Source: an uncultured bacterium
Lineage (GTDB): Bacteria; Cyanobacteriota; Vampirovibrionia; Gastranaerophilales; Gastranaerophilaceae
NCBI GenBank assembly: GCA_949290355.1
Contig: CASERN010000008.1
Location: 222,044 to 286,043 of the forward strand
Length of the DNA stretch: 64,000 nt
Direction: 5' to 3'
Numbering within the stretch: position 1 is the stretch's first letter; the number at the start of each line of letters is the position of its first letter. Below are positions 1 through 9,087 of this stretch, piece after piece. The position numbers were made by a program, and so were the translations under genes. The notes beneath the pieces were generated by a model, which made no database searches, had not been told where the DNA came from, and saw nothing but the letters and a program-made list of their open reading frames with translations.

Positions 1-366
1 AAAGTATTTTTTACATAATTCTTTTACTGCAGAATCAAATTTGTTAGATACCACACCGATTTTAATCCCATTATCATGCAATGTTTTTAGTATCTCTAAG
101 ATACCATTGTAAGGATTAGTGTGATTGCACATATTTTCAGAATAATTTTTTTTAAAAATTGCTAAACATTCTTCCACATTTTCACAATTCTCAGGCACTG
201 CACGTTCAATAAGTTTTCTAACTCCATTACCAACAAAACATCTAATTTCTTCCAGTGATCTTGCAGAATAACCGAATTTTGAAAGAGCAAAATTTGTAGC
301 ATCTTTTAAATCTTCTAAAGTATTTAATAAAGTACCGTCTAAATCAAAAATTACAGTTTTTATCAT
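1..366 (-). CDS. HAD-family phosphatase, phosphoglycolate phosphatase-like (3' end outside window)
   Basis: The reverse frame starting at ATG 366 is open for 122 codons to the window edge, so the C-terminal part is missing. It begins MIKTVIFDLDGTLLNT, the HAD motif I (DxDGT) with both catalytic aspartates. A helical cap follows (FVGNGVRKLIERAVPE), then motif II-like VVSNKFD, in the order found in Gph/PGP-type phosphatases. The ATG overlaps the stop of the upstream acyltransferase by 4 nt, so it is translationally coupled and belongs to the aryl polyene-type operon. HAD phosphatases are not a fixed member of such clusters. It may be a passenger gene, and its substrate cannot be told from sequence. 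Confidence 0.85.
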   Translation of the reverse strand, partial: MIKTVIFDLDGTLLNTLEDLKDATNFALSKFGYSARSLEEIRCFVGNGVRKLIERAVPENCENVEECLAIFKKNYSENMCNHTNPYNGILEILKTLHDNGIKIGVVSNKFDSAVKELCKKYF

Positions 367-1304
367 ACATCGATTTTATCACAGAAAAAATCATAAAAAT
401 GATAAAATTGAAGAGGGTATTTTTTAGTTAAAGTCTCTAAAAATTCTATATAATCACTTTTCAGATGTTCTAATTTTTCTTTTCTTGAGCCTGAATATTC
501 AAATCTTTTCAAATATATACAATACCTATCCTTTTTCTCTGCAGTACACACAATAAAATATATGGGGCAATTAAGCATAAGTCCAAATTTGAAAGCTCCA
601 ACAGGGAATAATACTTTTTTACCTAAAAAATCTGCTGTGAAATTTGATTTTTCATTATGAGCAGAAACTCTATCCCCTGCTATAAAAATGACTTCTCCTT
701 TATCCAATTTGTCTTTTATTTCTATTGATGTCGTAACATCAATATTTTCAACAGGATAGGCAGTTATCGGGTTATCAGAAGAAATTGAATTTAAAAAATT
801 TTTAAATATACTACATTGGCTGCCTTCTAAAAATAAATTAACTCTTGTATCATCAATCACTTCACCTGAACGAAAAAATGTTCTCATTGCATTTACATTC
901 CCTAAATGAGAACATAAAAAATATATTCCTCTTTTATTCAGCAAATCATCATAAAATAGTCTTTTTTGAGCTTCATCTGCAAAAAATATTTTTTTAAAAC
1001 TAAAATTGTCAGTAAACATTTCAATTTTATCAACCAGGCTATATGAATAATTTAAAAAATGTTTAAAAGATTTTATAATATCACCTTTGCCTGTAGCAAT
1101 TTTGAGATACTTTTGTGAGCATTTCCGAATTTTGGGCGCACCTAAAAAAGCAAAAAGAGTAACAAAAAACACAATAAATTTTACAGGTAATTTACCTCCA
1201 AGATTATATATATACCATAAAAGCATAAGCCTTTTGCGCCCTGCTGCTTGTTCTTTTATATTATACCATTTTAAATCTTCACTTTTATTTAACTCTTCAG
1301 CCAA
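363..1304 (-). CDS. apeJ: LpxL/HtrB-like lysophospholipid acyltransferase of the aryl polyene cluster
   Basis: About 313 residues of the LPLAT/HtrB superfamily. The catalytic block CSHLGNVNAMR lies near residue 133, followed by GDRV near 210-215 and FLGKKVLFPVGAFKFG, matching the GDR and FPxG blocks of lipid A acyltransferases. A hydrophobic stretch near residues 42-56 suggests membrane association. It should transfer an acyl chain to, or anchor, the polyene lipid. In proteobacterial clusters the ApeJ product is, as I recall, often a glycosyltransferase-acyltransferase fusion; only the acyltransferase half is seen here. I chose the TTG at 1304 because GGAG lies 6 nt upstream of it; a further-upstream TTG at 1334 has no such site. 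The stop overlaps the HAD gene by 4 nt. Confidence 0.8.
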   Translation of the reverse strand: MAEELNKSEDLKWYNIKEQAAGRKRLMLLWYIYNLGGKLPVKFIVFFVTLFAFLGAPKIRKCSQKYLKIATGKGDIIKSFKHFLNYSYSLVDKIEMFTDNFSFKKIFFADEAQKRLFYDDLLNKRGIYFLCSHLGNVNAMRTFFRSGEVIDDTRVNLFLEGSQCSIFKNFLNSISSDNPITAYPVENIDVTTSIEIKDKLDKGEVIFIAGDRVSAHNEKSNFTADFLGKKVLFPVGAFKFGLMLNCPIYFIVCTAEKKDRYCIYLKRFEYSGSRKEKLEHLKSDYIEFLETLTKKYPLQFYHFYDFFCDKIDV

Positions 1305-1321
1305 TGTATACTCCAATTTAT

Positions 1322-2371
1322 TTATTTCACACAAGATAATAAAGTATAATCGTGAATTCCGATATTTTCATATTTTTTGTCAAGTTTTAGTCCAGCTTTT
1401 TCAATCATTTCAATCATTCTTTTTTCGCTGTACATTTTACTTTTTCCGTTAGCCATACAAGTAAAATACAATGAAATATGAACTAGTGAATATGTAGCCC
1501 CATCAAACAATTGTTTATCGGTAAAAGGTTCAAGAATATAAATCTTTGTATTATCAGTCATAGAATTTTTAATATTTTTTAATATCGAAATAACCTGTTC
1601 TTCAGAAAAACAATCTAAAAATTGACTCATAAACACTGCATCTGAAATTTTAGGGAATTGAGTTTTCAAAACATCAACTCCATGGAATTTCAATCTTTCA
1701 TTATGCAAATTTTTCTTAGCTGCCTCAATATTTTCTGGCAAGTCAATCATATTGACAATGCAGTCTTTATTAAACTTCAAACAAGCTCTTTCAAATTTTC
1801 CTGTATTACCTCCAATATCAAAAATTTGAGACGGCTTATCTTCAAAAATAATTTTTAAAACCTCGTCAAAACAAGTATCAGAATAATAATGATCGAACTC
1901 AAACCAACTCTTTTTCATCTCATCTGGCAGCTCATTAAGTGCATTGTAAATAGTTTCATAATCACCTATAAATTTTCGACAACCTACAGGCTCTGCCTTG
2001 GCAAAAGATTCTTTAAGCTCTGATGCACCTAAGTAACATACATCTTTTACAAAATTGAAATTAACCTTTGTCATTTCATTATTTAAAAAAGCAGAAGCAA
2101 CAAGTGAATTAACATATTTTTCACCTGTTTTTATAACAATTCCGCAAGCTGATGCGACTTCAAGCAGCGTCTCTGTCGTATATTTAGAAATTTTGCAATG
2201 CTCCATGATTTCCGAAACTGTAGATGGGTTCTCCTCTAAAAAATTAATAATACCAAACTTAAGCATTGCATTGACTGCCTGAAAAGTCAACGGAGCAAAA
2301 GCAATCTTTTGAGCTTCCGATAAAGCTTTTACTTGAGGTGATATATGTTTTTTTATCCTTCTATATTTCAT
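1322..2371 (-). CDS. apeB: SAM-dependent O-methyltransferase with dimerisation domain
   Basis: 349 residues in the two-domain layout of small-molecule O-methyltransferases. The N-terminal winged-helix dimerisation domain covers about residues 20-100. The SAM-binding domain has the glycine loop FDIGGNTGKF (184-193) and an acidic MIDLP at the end of the second strand. Aryl polyenes and flexirubins often carry a methyl or methoxy group on the head ring, so ring O-methylation is the likely role. The ATG at 2371 has AAGGA 6 nt upstream. It lies 14 nt after the exporter gene and just before the acyltransferase in the same operon. The apeB name rests on cluster context; methyltransferase numbering varies between clusters. 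Confidence 0.78.
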   Translation of the reverse strand: MKYRRIKKHISPQVKALSEAQKIAFAPLTFQAVNAMLKFGIINFLEENPSTVSEIMEHCKISKYTTETLLEVASACGIVIKTGEKYVNSLVASAFLNNEMTKVNFNFVKDVCYLGASELKESFAKAEPVGCRKFIGDYETIYNALNELPDEMKKSWFEFDHYYSDTCFDEVLKIIFEDKPSQIFDIGGNTGKFERACLKFNKDCIVNMIDLPENIEAAKKNLHNERLKFHGVDVLKTQFPKISDAVFMSQFLDCFSEEQVISILKNIKNSMTDNTKIYILEPFTDKQLFDGATYSLVHISLYFTCMANGKSKMYSEKRMIEMIEKAGLKLDKKYENIGIHDYTLLSCVK

Positions 2372-2385
2372 TTCTAATCCTTATA

Positions 2386-4548
2386 TTAATTTTCATTATT
2401 TCCAGCAGATTTATTAATTAATATTAAACTAAAAATATATGAACTCAAAAGCCCTAAAGCAAGTACTATACCTAAAGAACTAATAAGTTTAAATCCTGCA
2501 AAAGCCAACAATGTAAAAGAAAATACACTCGTTAAACAAGACATTAATACAGCATCATTACATTTTACAGCACCATTAAATCTAAATATTGCATAATCAA
2601 GCCCAAACCCGATTATTAAAAACACTGCAAGTAAATGGAACAAATTAACAGGAATATTAAACAATGCTAATATTCCAAATACAAAAGCTACAGTCATTAC
2701 AGATGGTAAAATAATCTTAGCTCCGGATTTGTAATCATATATTTTACCTAACAACAAATATAGTATACAAAATATAGGCAAAATTAAAACAAGACAAAGT
2801 TTTCTACATTTTTTTATTTGAGAAGAAATATCCTTTTGAATATTTATAACTCTTGCTTCGTTAATATTACCGCCATCATAATCATATACAAGCATTGTTG
2901 ATGTATTTTTATCAATTAAAAAGTTTTTCTTTAAAATATCAAAATTTTTATTTGCAACTAAAAAATGTGATTGATTATAATTTTGATTTATTAACTCTGC
3001 TCGCTTTGATAACGGTAAAAACACAGCATAGTTATTCATCTCTGAGATATATAGATTTTTACGCAATTGTTGGTTTTCTTTCTGTCTTTTTATTGACGGA
3101 ATATATTTGCTTAATGCTTGATATTCAAATCCTTCCTTATAAAGTTTATCTGAAATAGTCTCTTCTTTCTGGAGCAAATCCTCAAGATTATTACCTTTCA
3201 CAATAACAATAGAAATACTCCCATCCGTACCTGCAATATCTTTGAAAAGTTTTTCTGCATTTAAAAGATTCTTAGGTGGTGTATACATATTTTTTATATT
3301 GTCATCAAAATTTGTTCTGCATAAAGCAATTAAAGCCAAAACAATTATTGAGTAAACGGAAATTTTTTTATATTTTTCAGGAATTTCAATATATTTTATT
3401 TTTGCCCGCTCCAAAGAAAAATTCTTTAATAAAAGCGGATAAAATAATATTACTATTGAATAAACAGTTATTAACCCCACAATAGTAAACACTGAAATTT
3501 GTCTTAATAAAATAAAATTCGCAAACATCAAAACAACAAAGGCACTTACAGTTGTGAGCAAACTTACAGTCAAGCTTTTAAAAATTTCTTTTACCGTATC
3601 ATTACCATTGTCAGATACAAAATAATGCAAAGAATAATCTACACATATACCTATCAAAGTAGTTGAAAATACAAAAGTTAGAATATGTATGTTTTTAAAA
3701 ATTAAGGCAGTAGCACAATATCCTGCAAAAATTCCTAAACCAATACTCAAAATTATAGGAATAATCGGCTTTAAAGATTTAAAATACAAATATATTAACC
3801 CTATAATAAAAAATATTGACAATATACAAATTAAATTTATTTCAAAAATAGAATGACTGCTTGCAAAATATGAATGCACAGGTGCACCCGTCAAATAAAC
3901 TCTCACACCATTATGTGAAAACTCTTTTTTTAAATTCACAAGGTCATGCATTGTATCATTTAAAATGTTAGGAGAAAGAGCAATTGAACTATCTACATTA
4001 AGCATGACAATACTATAAAATTTTTCATTTAGCTGAACAGGCACAAAATTTGCAATTTGTTTATTCTCAGCTAAATTATTAACAAAATCCGTCAATAGTA
4101 AAAAAGGATCATTATCAATAGAACCTATTGGCGGCATAATAGGATTATATAGATTTTGCAAACTGATTTGTTCAACATCGTTATACTTTTTATCCTGCAA
4201 TAATAAACGAGTCTTATTAGAAATTAAATTATTATGATATTTTTCATAATCATCTAAAACTCCCGTAATATTCATGTCAGTTGTATACAATTTAGTTTTA
4301 TCTAGTTTTGCATAAAAAGTTTTAGCTATCTCTTCTGCTTTTTCAGGGTCATCACTTTCTACTATGACATTAATTTTAGAAGAAAATTTCCCGCTCAAAT
4401 CTACAAGAATATTATCTTGAGAAGATGAAAATATAGCTTTTAAAATATTTGTCTCCGTATGCGCAGGTCTGAAAAAAACTAACACCCCTAAAATTACAAG
4501 GATGATAATAAATAATATTCTAAATGTAAAAATTAATTTGTTTCGCAT
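2386..4548 (-). CDS. apeM: MMPL/RND-family exporter of the aryl polyene cluster
   Basis: 720 residues with the duplicated RND layout: one N-terminal membrane helix (about 7-25), a large extracytoplasmic loop (about 26-235), five helices (about 235-390), then a second single helix near 397, a second loop and five helices to the C-terminus. Segments such as GICVDYSLHYF and GFGLDYAIFRF match the conserved acidic transmembrane motif GxxxDY of MMPL proteins. It is likely to move the polyene lipid across or out of the inner membrane, handing it to the LolA-like protein encoded just upstream. The ATG at 4548 overlaps that gene by 16 nt. Confidence 0.88.
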   Translation of the reverse strand: MRNKLIFTFRILFIIILVILGVLVFFRPAHTETNILKAIFSSSQDNILVDLSGKFSSKINVIVESDDPEKAEEIAKTFYAKLDKTKLYTTDMNITGVLDDYEKYHNNLISNKTRLLLQDKKYNDVEQISLQNLYNPIMPPIGSIDNDPFLLLTDFVNNLAENKQIANFVPVQLNEKFYSIVMLNVDSSIALSPNILNDTMHDLVNLKKEFSHNGVRVYLTGAPVHSYFASSHSIFEINLICILSIFFIIGLIYLYFKSLKPIIPIILSIGLGIFAGYCATALIFKNIHILTFVFSTTLIGICVDYSLHYFVSDNGNDTVKEIFKSLTVSLLTTVSAFVVLMFANFILLRQISVFTIVGLITVYSIVILFYPLLLKNFSLERAKIKYIEIPEKYKKISVYSIIVLALIALCRTNFDDNIKNMYTPPKNLLNAEKLFKDIAGTDGSISIVIVKGNNLEDLLQKEETISDKLYKEGFEYQALSKYIPSIKRQKENQQLRKNLYISEMNNYAVFLPLSKRAELINQNYNQSHFLVANKNFDILKKNFLIDKNTSTMLVYDYDGGNINEARVINIQKDISSQIKKCRKLCLVLILPIFCILYLLLGKIYDYKSGAKIILPSVMTVAFVFGILALFNIPVNLFHLLAVFLIIGFGLDYAIFRFNGAVKCNDAVLMSCLTSVFSFTLLAFAGFKLISSLGIVLALGLLSSYIFSLILINKSAGNNEN

Positions 4549-5060
4549 TTAAAAGAAATATCCGTTATACCATTTTTAATTGTACTTATTTTAATATTAC
4601 TAATATCCTTTGAGCCCTTAACGATTATATAATTAAGCTGCTGAGCAGGTACAGTATTTTTTTTAGGTTTCAATCCTATAATCCATACACCATTATTATC
4701 TTTTTTATAATACAGATTAAAATTTTTATCCAAATAAGCATAATTTCCATTTGCTACAGCAACAATTACACTGTTCATTTGTTTATTTTGTGAGGCAGAA
4801 TATGAAACAGTAGATTTTATCGGATATAAAGTTTCAAAAATTGCACCTTTATCTTTTATAAACTTAAAATTTCCACCTGATTTTAAAACTGTATTACCTA
4901 TATATTTTTCTTGAGTAAATTTACAATACGCATCACCCAATTTTGGCATTTCACGAGCAATAGATCTACTTGAAGAAATATAATTGAATACCTCCTCAAA
5001 AGCAAAACATAAATTTGCACATGCAAAAATTACAACTAATAATATTAAAAATTTACGCAT
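4533..5060 (-). CDS. apeL: LolA-like outer-membrane lipoprotein/lipid carrier
   Basis: 175 residues starting MRKFLILLVVIFACANLCFA, a clear signal peptide. The following sequence has the LolA fold pattern: GDAYCKFTQEKYI, SGGNFKFIKDKGAIFETLYPIKS and later paired strands. LolA-like proteins carry hydrophobic cargo across the periplasm; in aryl polyene clusters this member is thought to shuttle the polyene lipid. I chose the start at 5060 because TTGGAGGCTT lies directly upstream, an excellent ribosome-binding site. A longer frame from 5105 would hide the signal peptide behind 15 residues. It overlaps the thioesterase stop by 8 nt. Confidence 0.83.
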   Translation of the reverse strand: MRKFLILLVVIFACANLCFAFEEVFNYISSSRSIAREMPKLGDAYCKFTQEKYIGNTVLKSGGNFKFIKDKGAIFETLYPIKSTVSYSASQNKQMNSVIVAVANGNYAYLDKNFNLYYKKDNNGVWIIGLKPKKNTVPAQQLNYIIVKGSKDISNIKISTIKNGITDISFKCETN

Positions 5061-5466
5061 AAGCCTCCAATTTCTCAACAAATCTTTTTGGAGCATTATA
5101 TACACTTTCTCTAGTACTAATATTTACACAAATTTGCATACTCTTAGCTTTGAATATTTTCTGCCCGCTTTCACAATCAAAAATTTCATACCTGATGTTC
5201 AATGCAGGCTCATAATCCAATATTGTTGATACAACTTTAATTTTTTGCATAAACTTTGCCGACTTAATAAATTTCAAATCCATAGTTGCAATAGGATAAG
5301 CAAACCCGTCAGCTTTCATATCATCATAAGTATAGCCGATTTTTGAAAGCAAATCACACCTTGCAATCTCTAAGTATTTTACATAATTCCCATGCCAGAC
5401 AACATTCATAGGATCCAAATCATAAAAAGGCACTTCAATATATGTTTCTGCAAAAATATTTTTCAT
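5053..5466 (-). CDS. apeK: Hotdog-fold thioesterase (4-hydroxybenzoyl-CoA thioesterase family)
   Basis: 137 residues from ATG 5466. The motif YDLDPMNVVWHGNYVKYLE near residue 12 is the 4HBT active-site segment, with the catalytic Asp and the DPMxVVWHGN form usual for this cluster type. The rest follows the single-hotdog pattern. It probably hydrolyses or edits ACP-bound intermediates, or releases the finished chain. The frame is open further upstream to 5544, but that extension overlaps the ligase gene, so I placed the start at 5466, 7 nt after the ligase stop. The ribosome-binding site is weak, suggesting translational coupling. Confidence 0.86.
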   Translation of the reverse strand: MKNIFAETYIEVPFYDLDPMNVVWHGNYVKYLEIARCDLLSKIGYTYDDMKADGFAYPIATMDLKFIKSAKFMQKIKVVSTILDYEPALNIRYEIFDCESGQKIFKAKSMQICVNISTRESVYNAPKRFVEKLEAYA

Positions 5467-5473
5467 AACTTTA

Positions 5474-6733
5474 TTATAAAACAAAAGTACCCGAAGAAAA
5501 AACAACTTCATCTTTCGTAAACTTATACTCAACAGATTTATCATTTTTGCATAAAGTCAAGCGGACTTTTACATTAGGCTTAATTATTGATGAAAACTTA
5601 ATTTTTTTAACCTTTTGCGGCACAAATTCAAGATGAAAAACATCTTTTACAAATTCTTTTACAAAAAATAATTGAACAACACCTGGTAATATAGGAATTT
5701 GAGGGAAATGTCCTTCAAAAAAGTTGCTGTTTTTAGGAAAAACTAAATCAAAAATAGCATTATCTCCCTCAATATTAAAATCAATAACATAAGGATAAGT
5801 TACATTTGTGTTAAAAATTTCTTTTATTCTGGCCAAATTGGTTTTCCCTCTTTCATTTACAGGCAAATCATATAAAAAACGCCATCTTTTACAGCGAACA
5901 TCTACTCCTGACATATTATTTTTCATATAAATTTTTAAACTTTTAACTAATTCAAGTTTACCGTTTTTTTCTAAAAATTCGCGGCCTTTTCTGTTCAACA
6001 CAGCAGCTGCGCATAACTTATCATCCATTTTCAAACAATATGATTTTTCAATAAATTCATCGGAATTCAAAATTTTTTCTATCTCATTTAAAGAAATTCT
6101 TTTTTCCTGAATTTTCACAATTCTGTCTTTTCGCCCTTTGACCCTGAAACCATTTTCAAAAAATTCAAGTTCATCACTCAACTCTAATTCATCTTCATCA
6201 AAATATGGAGATTTAATTTTGCCGTCATTATAAAGAACATTTTCAAAAAAATGCAAATTGTCTTTTGCAGATTGCCTATAAGCTATTATACCGGCTTCAG
6301 TGCTCCCGTATATTTCTGTTACACTATCAGAAATCCCTTCCAAATATTCAAATAATTCATTACTTAAAGGAGCACCAGCAGAAAAAATCATTTTAGGTTT
6401 ATTTTTAAACTTAAAATTGTACTTTGCAAGTTTTTCCAAAAAAGATGGTGTTGAAACAAATACATAATTCTCATAATCTTTTATATCTTCTGGATAAAAG
6501 ACTCTTTCATCATCAACAGAACATCCCAAAACCATAGGTAACATAACAGCAAAAGTAGTACCATACATATAATCTGGATTTACTGTTGATACAAAAATAG
6601 TATCCGTTGAAAAGTTAAAAATTTTTGCTAAATCCTGCACCTCTTTCAAAACACATTCATAGCTTTTTTTTATAACTTTGGGCTCACCTGTAGAACCTGA
6701 TGTCTTAAAAATAAAAATTTTTTTATCTGTCAT
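5474..6733 (-). CDS. apeHI: Aryl-acid AMP-ligase fused to ApeI-type dehydratase
   Basis: 419 residues joining two enzymes that are normally separate. Residues 1-310 are an adenylate-forming ligase: P-loop TSGSTGEPK (11-19), IYGSTEAG (141-148) and the C-terminal lysine loop PVNERGKTN (K297). Residues 320-419 are a FabA/FabZ-like hotdog with FFEGHFPQIPILPG, giving a catalytic-type histidine H342. The ligase should activate an aryl acid (4-hydroxybenzoate in studied systems) and load it on an ACP; the dehydratase works during elongation. The hotdog lacks the acidic residue that usually follows on the central helix (it reads VVQLFFVKE). The start at 6733 overlaps the apeG stop by 11 nt. The ligase part is short for its family but all core motifs are present. 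Confidence 0.88.
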   Translation of the reverse strand: MTDKKIFIFKTSGSTGEPKVIKKSYECVLKEVQDLAKIFNFSTDTIFVSTVNPDYMYGTTFAVMLPMVLGCSVDDERVFYPEDIKDYENYVFVSTPSFLEKLAKYNFKFKNKPKMIFSAGAPLSNELFEYLEGISDSVTEIYGSTEAGIIAYRQSAKDNLHFFENVLYNDGKIKSPYFDEDELELSDELEFFENGFRVKGRKDRIVKIQEKRISLNEIEKILNSDEFIEKSYCLKMDDKLCAAAVLNRKGREFLEKNGKLELVKSLKIYMKNNMSGVDVRCKRWRFLYDLPVNERGKTNLARIKEIFNTNVTYPYVIDFNIEGDNAIFDLVFPKNSNFFEGHFPQIPILPGVVQLFFVKEFVKDVFHLEFVPQKVKKIKFSSIIKPNVKVRLTLCKNDKSVEYKFTKDEVVFSSGTFVL

Positions 6734-7154
6734 ATTTTGCTCTCAAAATAATTCTTACGATGTATTCTACCCCGAACATAAGCCCAAGTGCAATATATGA
6801 AATACAAGCGTTATACAATGTCCAAATTTTTGGCGACATAAAGACTGTTGCAAAAGAAATTAATAAATTTATAAAAAGAAAAATACACCAAATATAAGTA
6901 AGTTTCCTTGTATAATTTCTGGTAAATTCTGATAATTCTCCGCCATCCATTTTTTTTGCAATTTTTTGAATTACTGTCTCTTTGCAAAAAAGCGATGAGA
7001 AAAATACACAAAAAATAAAACTGTTAACAATGACAGGATAGAATTTTAGAACATACACTTTGCTAAAATGGAAAAGACATACAATAAACAAAGTCCCGAC
7101 AAACGGTAATAAAGGCTTGATTTTTTTTATATACCCCATTTGTCCACCTGACAT
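6723..7154 (-). CDS. apeG: COG4648-like small membrane protein of the aryl polyene cluster
   Basis: About 143 residues with four hydrophobic segments (roughly 10-30, 34-52, 85-105 and 113-133) and a central charged stretch. Size, topology and position between the ACP genes and the ligase match the conserved membrane protein of aryl polyene clusters. Its function is not established; it may hold the biosynthetic enzymes at the membrane. I placed the start at ATG 7154, where GGAAGG lies 4 nt upstream. An ATG at 7166 has no ribosome-binding site. Confidence 0.7.
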   Translation of the reverse strand: MSGGQMGYIKKIKPLLPFVGTLFIVCLFHFSKVYVLKFYPVIVNSFIFCVFFSSLFCKETVIQKIAKKMDGGELSEFTRNYTRKLTYIWCIFLFINLLISFATVFMSPKIWTLYNACISYIALGLMFGVEYIVRIILRAKYDR

Positions 7155-7175
7155 ATTGCCTTCCATTCTGTTGAT

Positions 7176-7427
7176 TTAAAGCAATTCTTCAATAGCAGAT
7201 ACAACATCATCAATTGTTCTAATTTGCTTAAAGTTTTCAGGAGAAATCTTTTTCTCAGTGAATTCTTGTAATTTTACAGCCAAATCAACCGCATCAATGC
7301 TATCAAGTTCCAAATCTTCAAACAAATTTGCATCCAATACAAGCTTTTCAGGCTCGATTTCAAAATCATCAGCCAAAATCTCTTTTAATCTATCAAAAAT
7401 TTGTTCTCTTGTATATTTTTTAGCCAT
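7176..7427 (-). CDS. apeF: Acyl carrier protein
   Basis: 83 residues with the four-helix ACP pattern and phosphopantetheine site LELDSIDAVDL, the acceptor being Ser43. Two ACP genes in tandem are the rule in aryl polyene clusters; in studied systems the two differ in whether they carry the starter or the elongating chain. The start codon directly abuts the stop of the preceding ACP gene, and AAGG lies upstream. The assignment as the second ACP follows gene order C-D-E-F-G, which is kept here. Confidence 0.92.
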   Translation of the reverse strand: MAKKYTREQIFDRLKEILADDFEIEPEKLVLDANLFEDLELDSIDAVDLAVKLQEFTEKKISPENFKQIRTIDDVVSAIEELL

Positions 7428-7682
7428 TTAACTAACCTTACTTCTTATAAAATCAGCGATTGTTTTAACTGAATAAAAATATTTTTTATTTTCTTCTTTG
7501 TTGTCGCTCAAATCAACATTATACTTTTTCTTTAATGCCATACCAAGTTCTAAAGCATCGATGCTGTCAAGACCAAGCCCGCTGATAAATAACGGCTCTT
7601 CATCTTTAATATCATCGACAGTTATATCCTCTAATTCAAGCGACTCAATGATTAGAGTTTTAATTTCATTTTCCAAGCTCAT
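7428..7682 (-). CDS. apeE: Acyl carrier protein
   Basis: 84 residues with phosphopantetheine site GLGLDSIDALELG, acceptor Ser40, and the acidic helices typical of ACPs. AGGTGA lies 6 nt upstream of ATG 7682. It precedes the second ACP with no gap. It is only modestly similar to its partner outside the Ser motif, consistent with different roles in starter loading and elongation. Confidence 0.92.
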   Translation of the reverse strand: MSLENEIKTLIIESLELEDITVDDIKDEEPLFISGLGLDSIDALELGMALKKKYNVDLSDNKEENKKYFYSVKTIADFIRSKVS

Positions 7683-7715
7683 CTTAATTCACCTATATTA
7701 ATATTTATAACTTAA

Positions 7716-8510
7716 TTAATTAGTAAAGTCAAATTTGATTTTTTCAGAAATAGCTTTCCTCAGCTTAATTTCTGATTTTTCATCAAAGTCAGCCAATTTT
7801 ATGGGATCGAGCTGATTTATTGTATAAGTGATTAACCTGTCAGAAGCATCATATATCGGCTGCCCCTTTTGCAAAAACGGATAATCGCATTTAATGATTA
7901 TAGGCAGAATATCTGCACCTGATGCAATTTGCAAAGCGGCTGCACCTTTATGAATTTTCAAGTCTTCACCCTCTACTGTCCTTGTACCTGTCGGGAAAAT
8001 TATAATATTATAGCCGTCATGTAATACTTCAGTAGAAATTTTCTTGAATTCATCTAATTCAACATTATTCGGAATATAAACGTTTTTTATAATATTTTTC
8101 AAGAATATATTATTCAACAACTCTTTTTTCGCCAAACATAAAGAATTATCATAAAGCCCGATAAGTATCATAATATCAATAAATGTCGGATGAGTAGAAA
8201 CTATTATTTTTCCCCTTACCTGCTCGAAATTCTTTAAATCAATTTTGATAAGCCCGAGTTTAACAAAAAGATTTGTATAAAAATGCCAAAGTTTGTGGAT
8301 TAATCTTGAAAATCTTTCACGCTTTCTTTTGTCTTCTTTATCGTTTTTTATCAAATTTTCATTATCGTTATGAGAAACTAAATCCTCAGTTTTTTCAAAT
8401 TTCATAAAAATTTGCAACAATGGCAATACTACATAACCTAGAAAAAATGAGCAAACTCCGAATATAGAAAATAATAATACAACGCCAAAACCTCTTAAAA
8501 ATCTAATCAT
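7716..8510 (-). CDS. apeD: 1-acyl-sn-glycerol-3-phosphate acyltransferase-like (PlsC family)
   Basis: 264 residues with an N-terminal membrane helix (about 6-34), a charged linker (45-70) and the PlsC catalytic signatures: STHPTFID (H107 and D112 of HX4D) and FPTGTRTVEG (172-181). It probably takes part in attaching the polyene to a lipid or glycerol-type acceptor. GAGAGGG lies just before ATG 8510, and the gene overlaps the KS-like gene by 8 nt. Motif III has Thr where Glu is usual (FPEGTR), a variation that can affect phosphate-group binding. Confidence 0.85.
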   Translation of the reverse strand: MIRFLRGFGVVLLFSIFGVCSFFLGYVVLPLLQIFMKFEKTEDLVSHNDNENLIKNDKEDKRKRERFSRLIHKLWHFYTNLFVKLGLIKIDLKNFEQVRGKIIVSTHPTFIDIMILIGLYDNSLCLAKKELLNNIFLKNIIKNVYIPNNVELDEFKKISTEVLHDGYNIIIFPTGTRTVEGEDLKIHKGAAALQIASGADILPIIIKCDYPFLQKGQPIYDASDRLITYTINQLDPIKLADFDEKSEIKLRKAISEKIKFDFTN

Positions 8511-9087
8511 TTACCCTCTCCATAATGTATAAAGGACAAATATAACGTCCGCCATGCAAAAATTCGGTAAAACTGTTAGATTCCAATTTTTCATTATTGC
8601 TTTTTATCCTTACTCGCTCACCATCTTTTTCATCTATTAATATTGAAATACTCTCATATCTGTCAACAGATTCTGCGTAACAAAAAAGAGTTTTTCCCTT
8701 GTTCATAACAGCATCTAAAAATCCATATGCAAAACTATCTTTTCCAGCTGCAACAGAATTATAAGAAAGATGTATATTCTTCAAAAGCGAAAAAAATCCA
8801 ATTGTAGAATTGTGAACAGAAAAACTAAAACCTGTTGGAGATATTTCATTTTCTTCATTTTTTTGTTTTATAAGTTTCAAAACTCTTTCTAATTCTCCAT
8901 ATCGAGAAGCATAGCACAATTTCATATCATTACTGCCATCATAGCACTCCAACATAGTACTCAAAGCAATTTTACCAACAGGAGATAATTTTCTCCTCAT
9001 AAGCATCGGTACTTGAGATAAATCAATATTTTCTCCTGCAGAATAAGAAATCTTTTTTATAAAAAATTCCAGATTAATTCCATTCAT
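8503..9087 (-). CDS. apeC: Beta-ketoacyl synthase-like chain-length-factor protein (KS N-terminal domain 2)
   Basis: 194 residues matching the short KS-like family (ketoacyl-synt_2) of aryl polyene clusters. The run MLMRRKLSPVGKIAL near residue 28 is the family's N-terminal signature (usually MLRRRLSPLARMAL). SFSVHNSTIGFFSLL near 107 and YNSVAAGKDSFAYGFLDA near 128 replace the active-site region; no KS cysteine motif is present. In studied systems ApeC pairs with the ketosynthase ApeO as a chain-length factor. It is the first gene of the minus arm; its ATG lies only 14 bp from the ApeO-ApeP start, with no recognisable ribosome-binding site. Confidence 0.82.
   Translation of the reverse strand: MNGINLEFFIKKISYSAGENIDLSQVPMLMRRKLSPVGKIALSTMLECYDGSNDMKLCYASRYGELERVLKLIKQKNEENEISPTGFSFSVHNSTIGFFSLLKNIHLSYNSVAAGKDSFAYGFLDAVMNKGKTLFCYAESVDRYESISILIDEKDGERVRIKSNNEKLESNSFTEFLHGGRYICPLYIMERVND

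Noticed and set aside
1087..1452. Plus-strand 121-codon frame opposite the acyltransferase and methyltransferase genes.
   Set aside because: It is the shadow of two genes with clear family motifs; it has no ribosome-binding site and is full of Phe/Ile runs typical of reversed AT-rich coding sequence.
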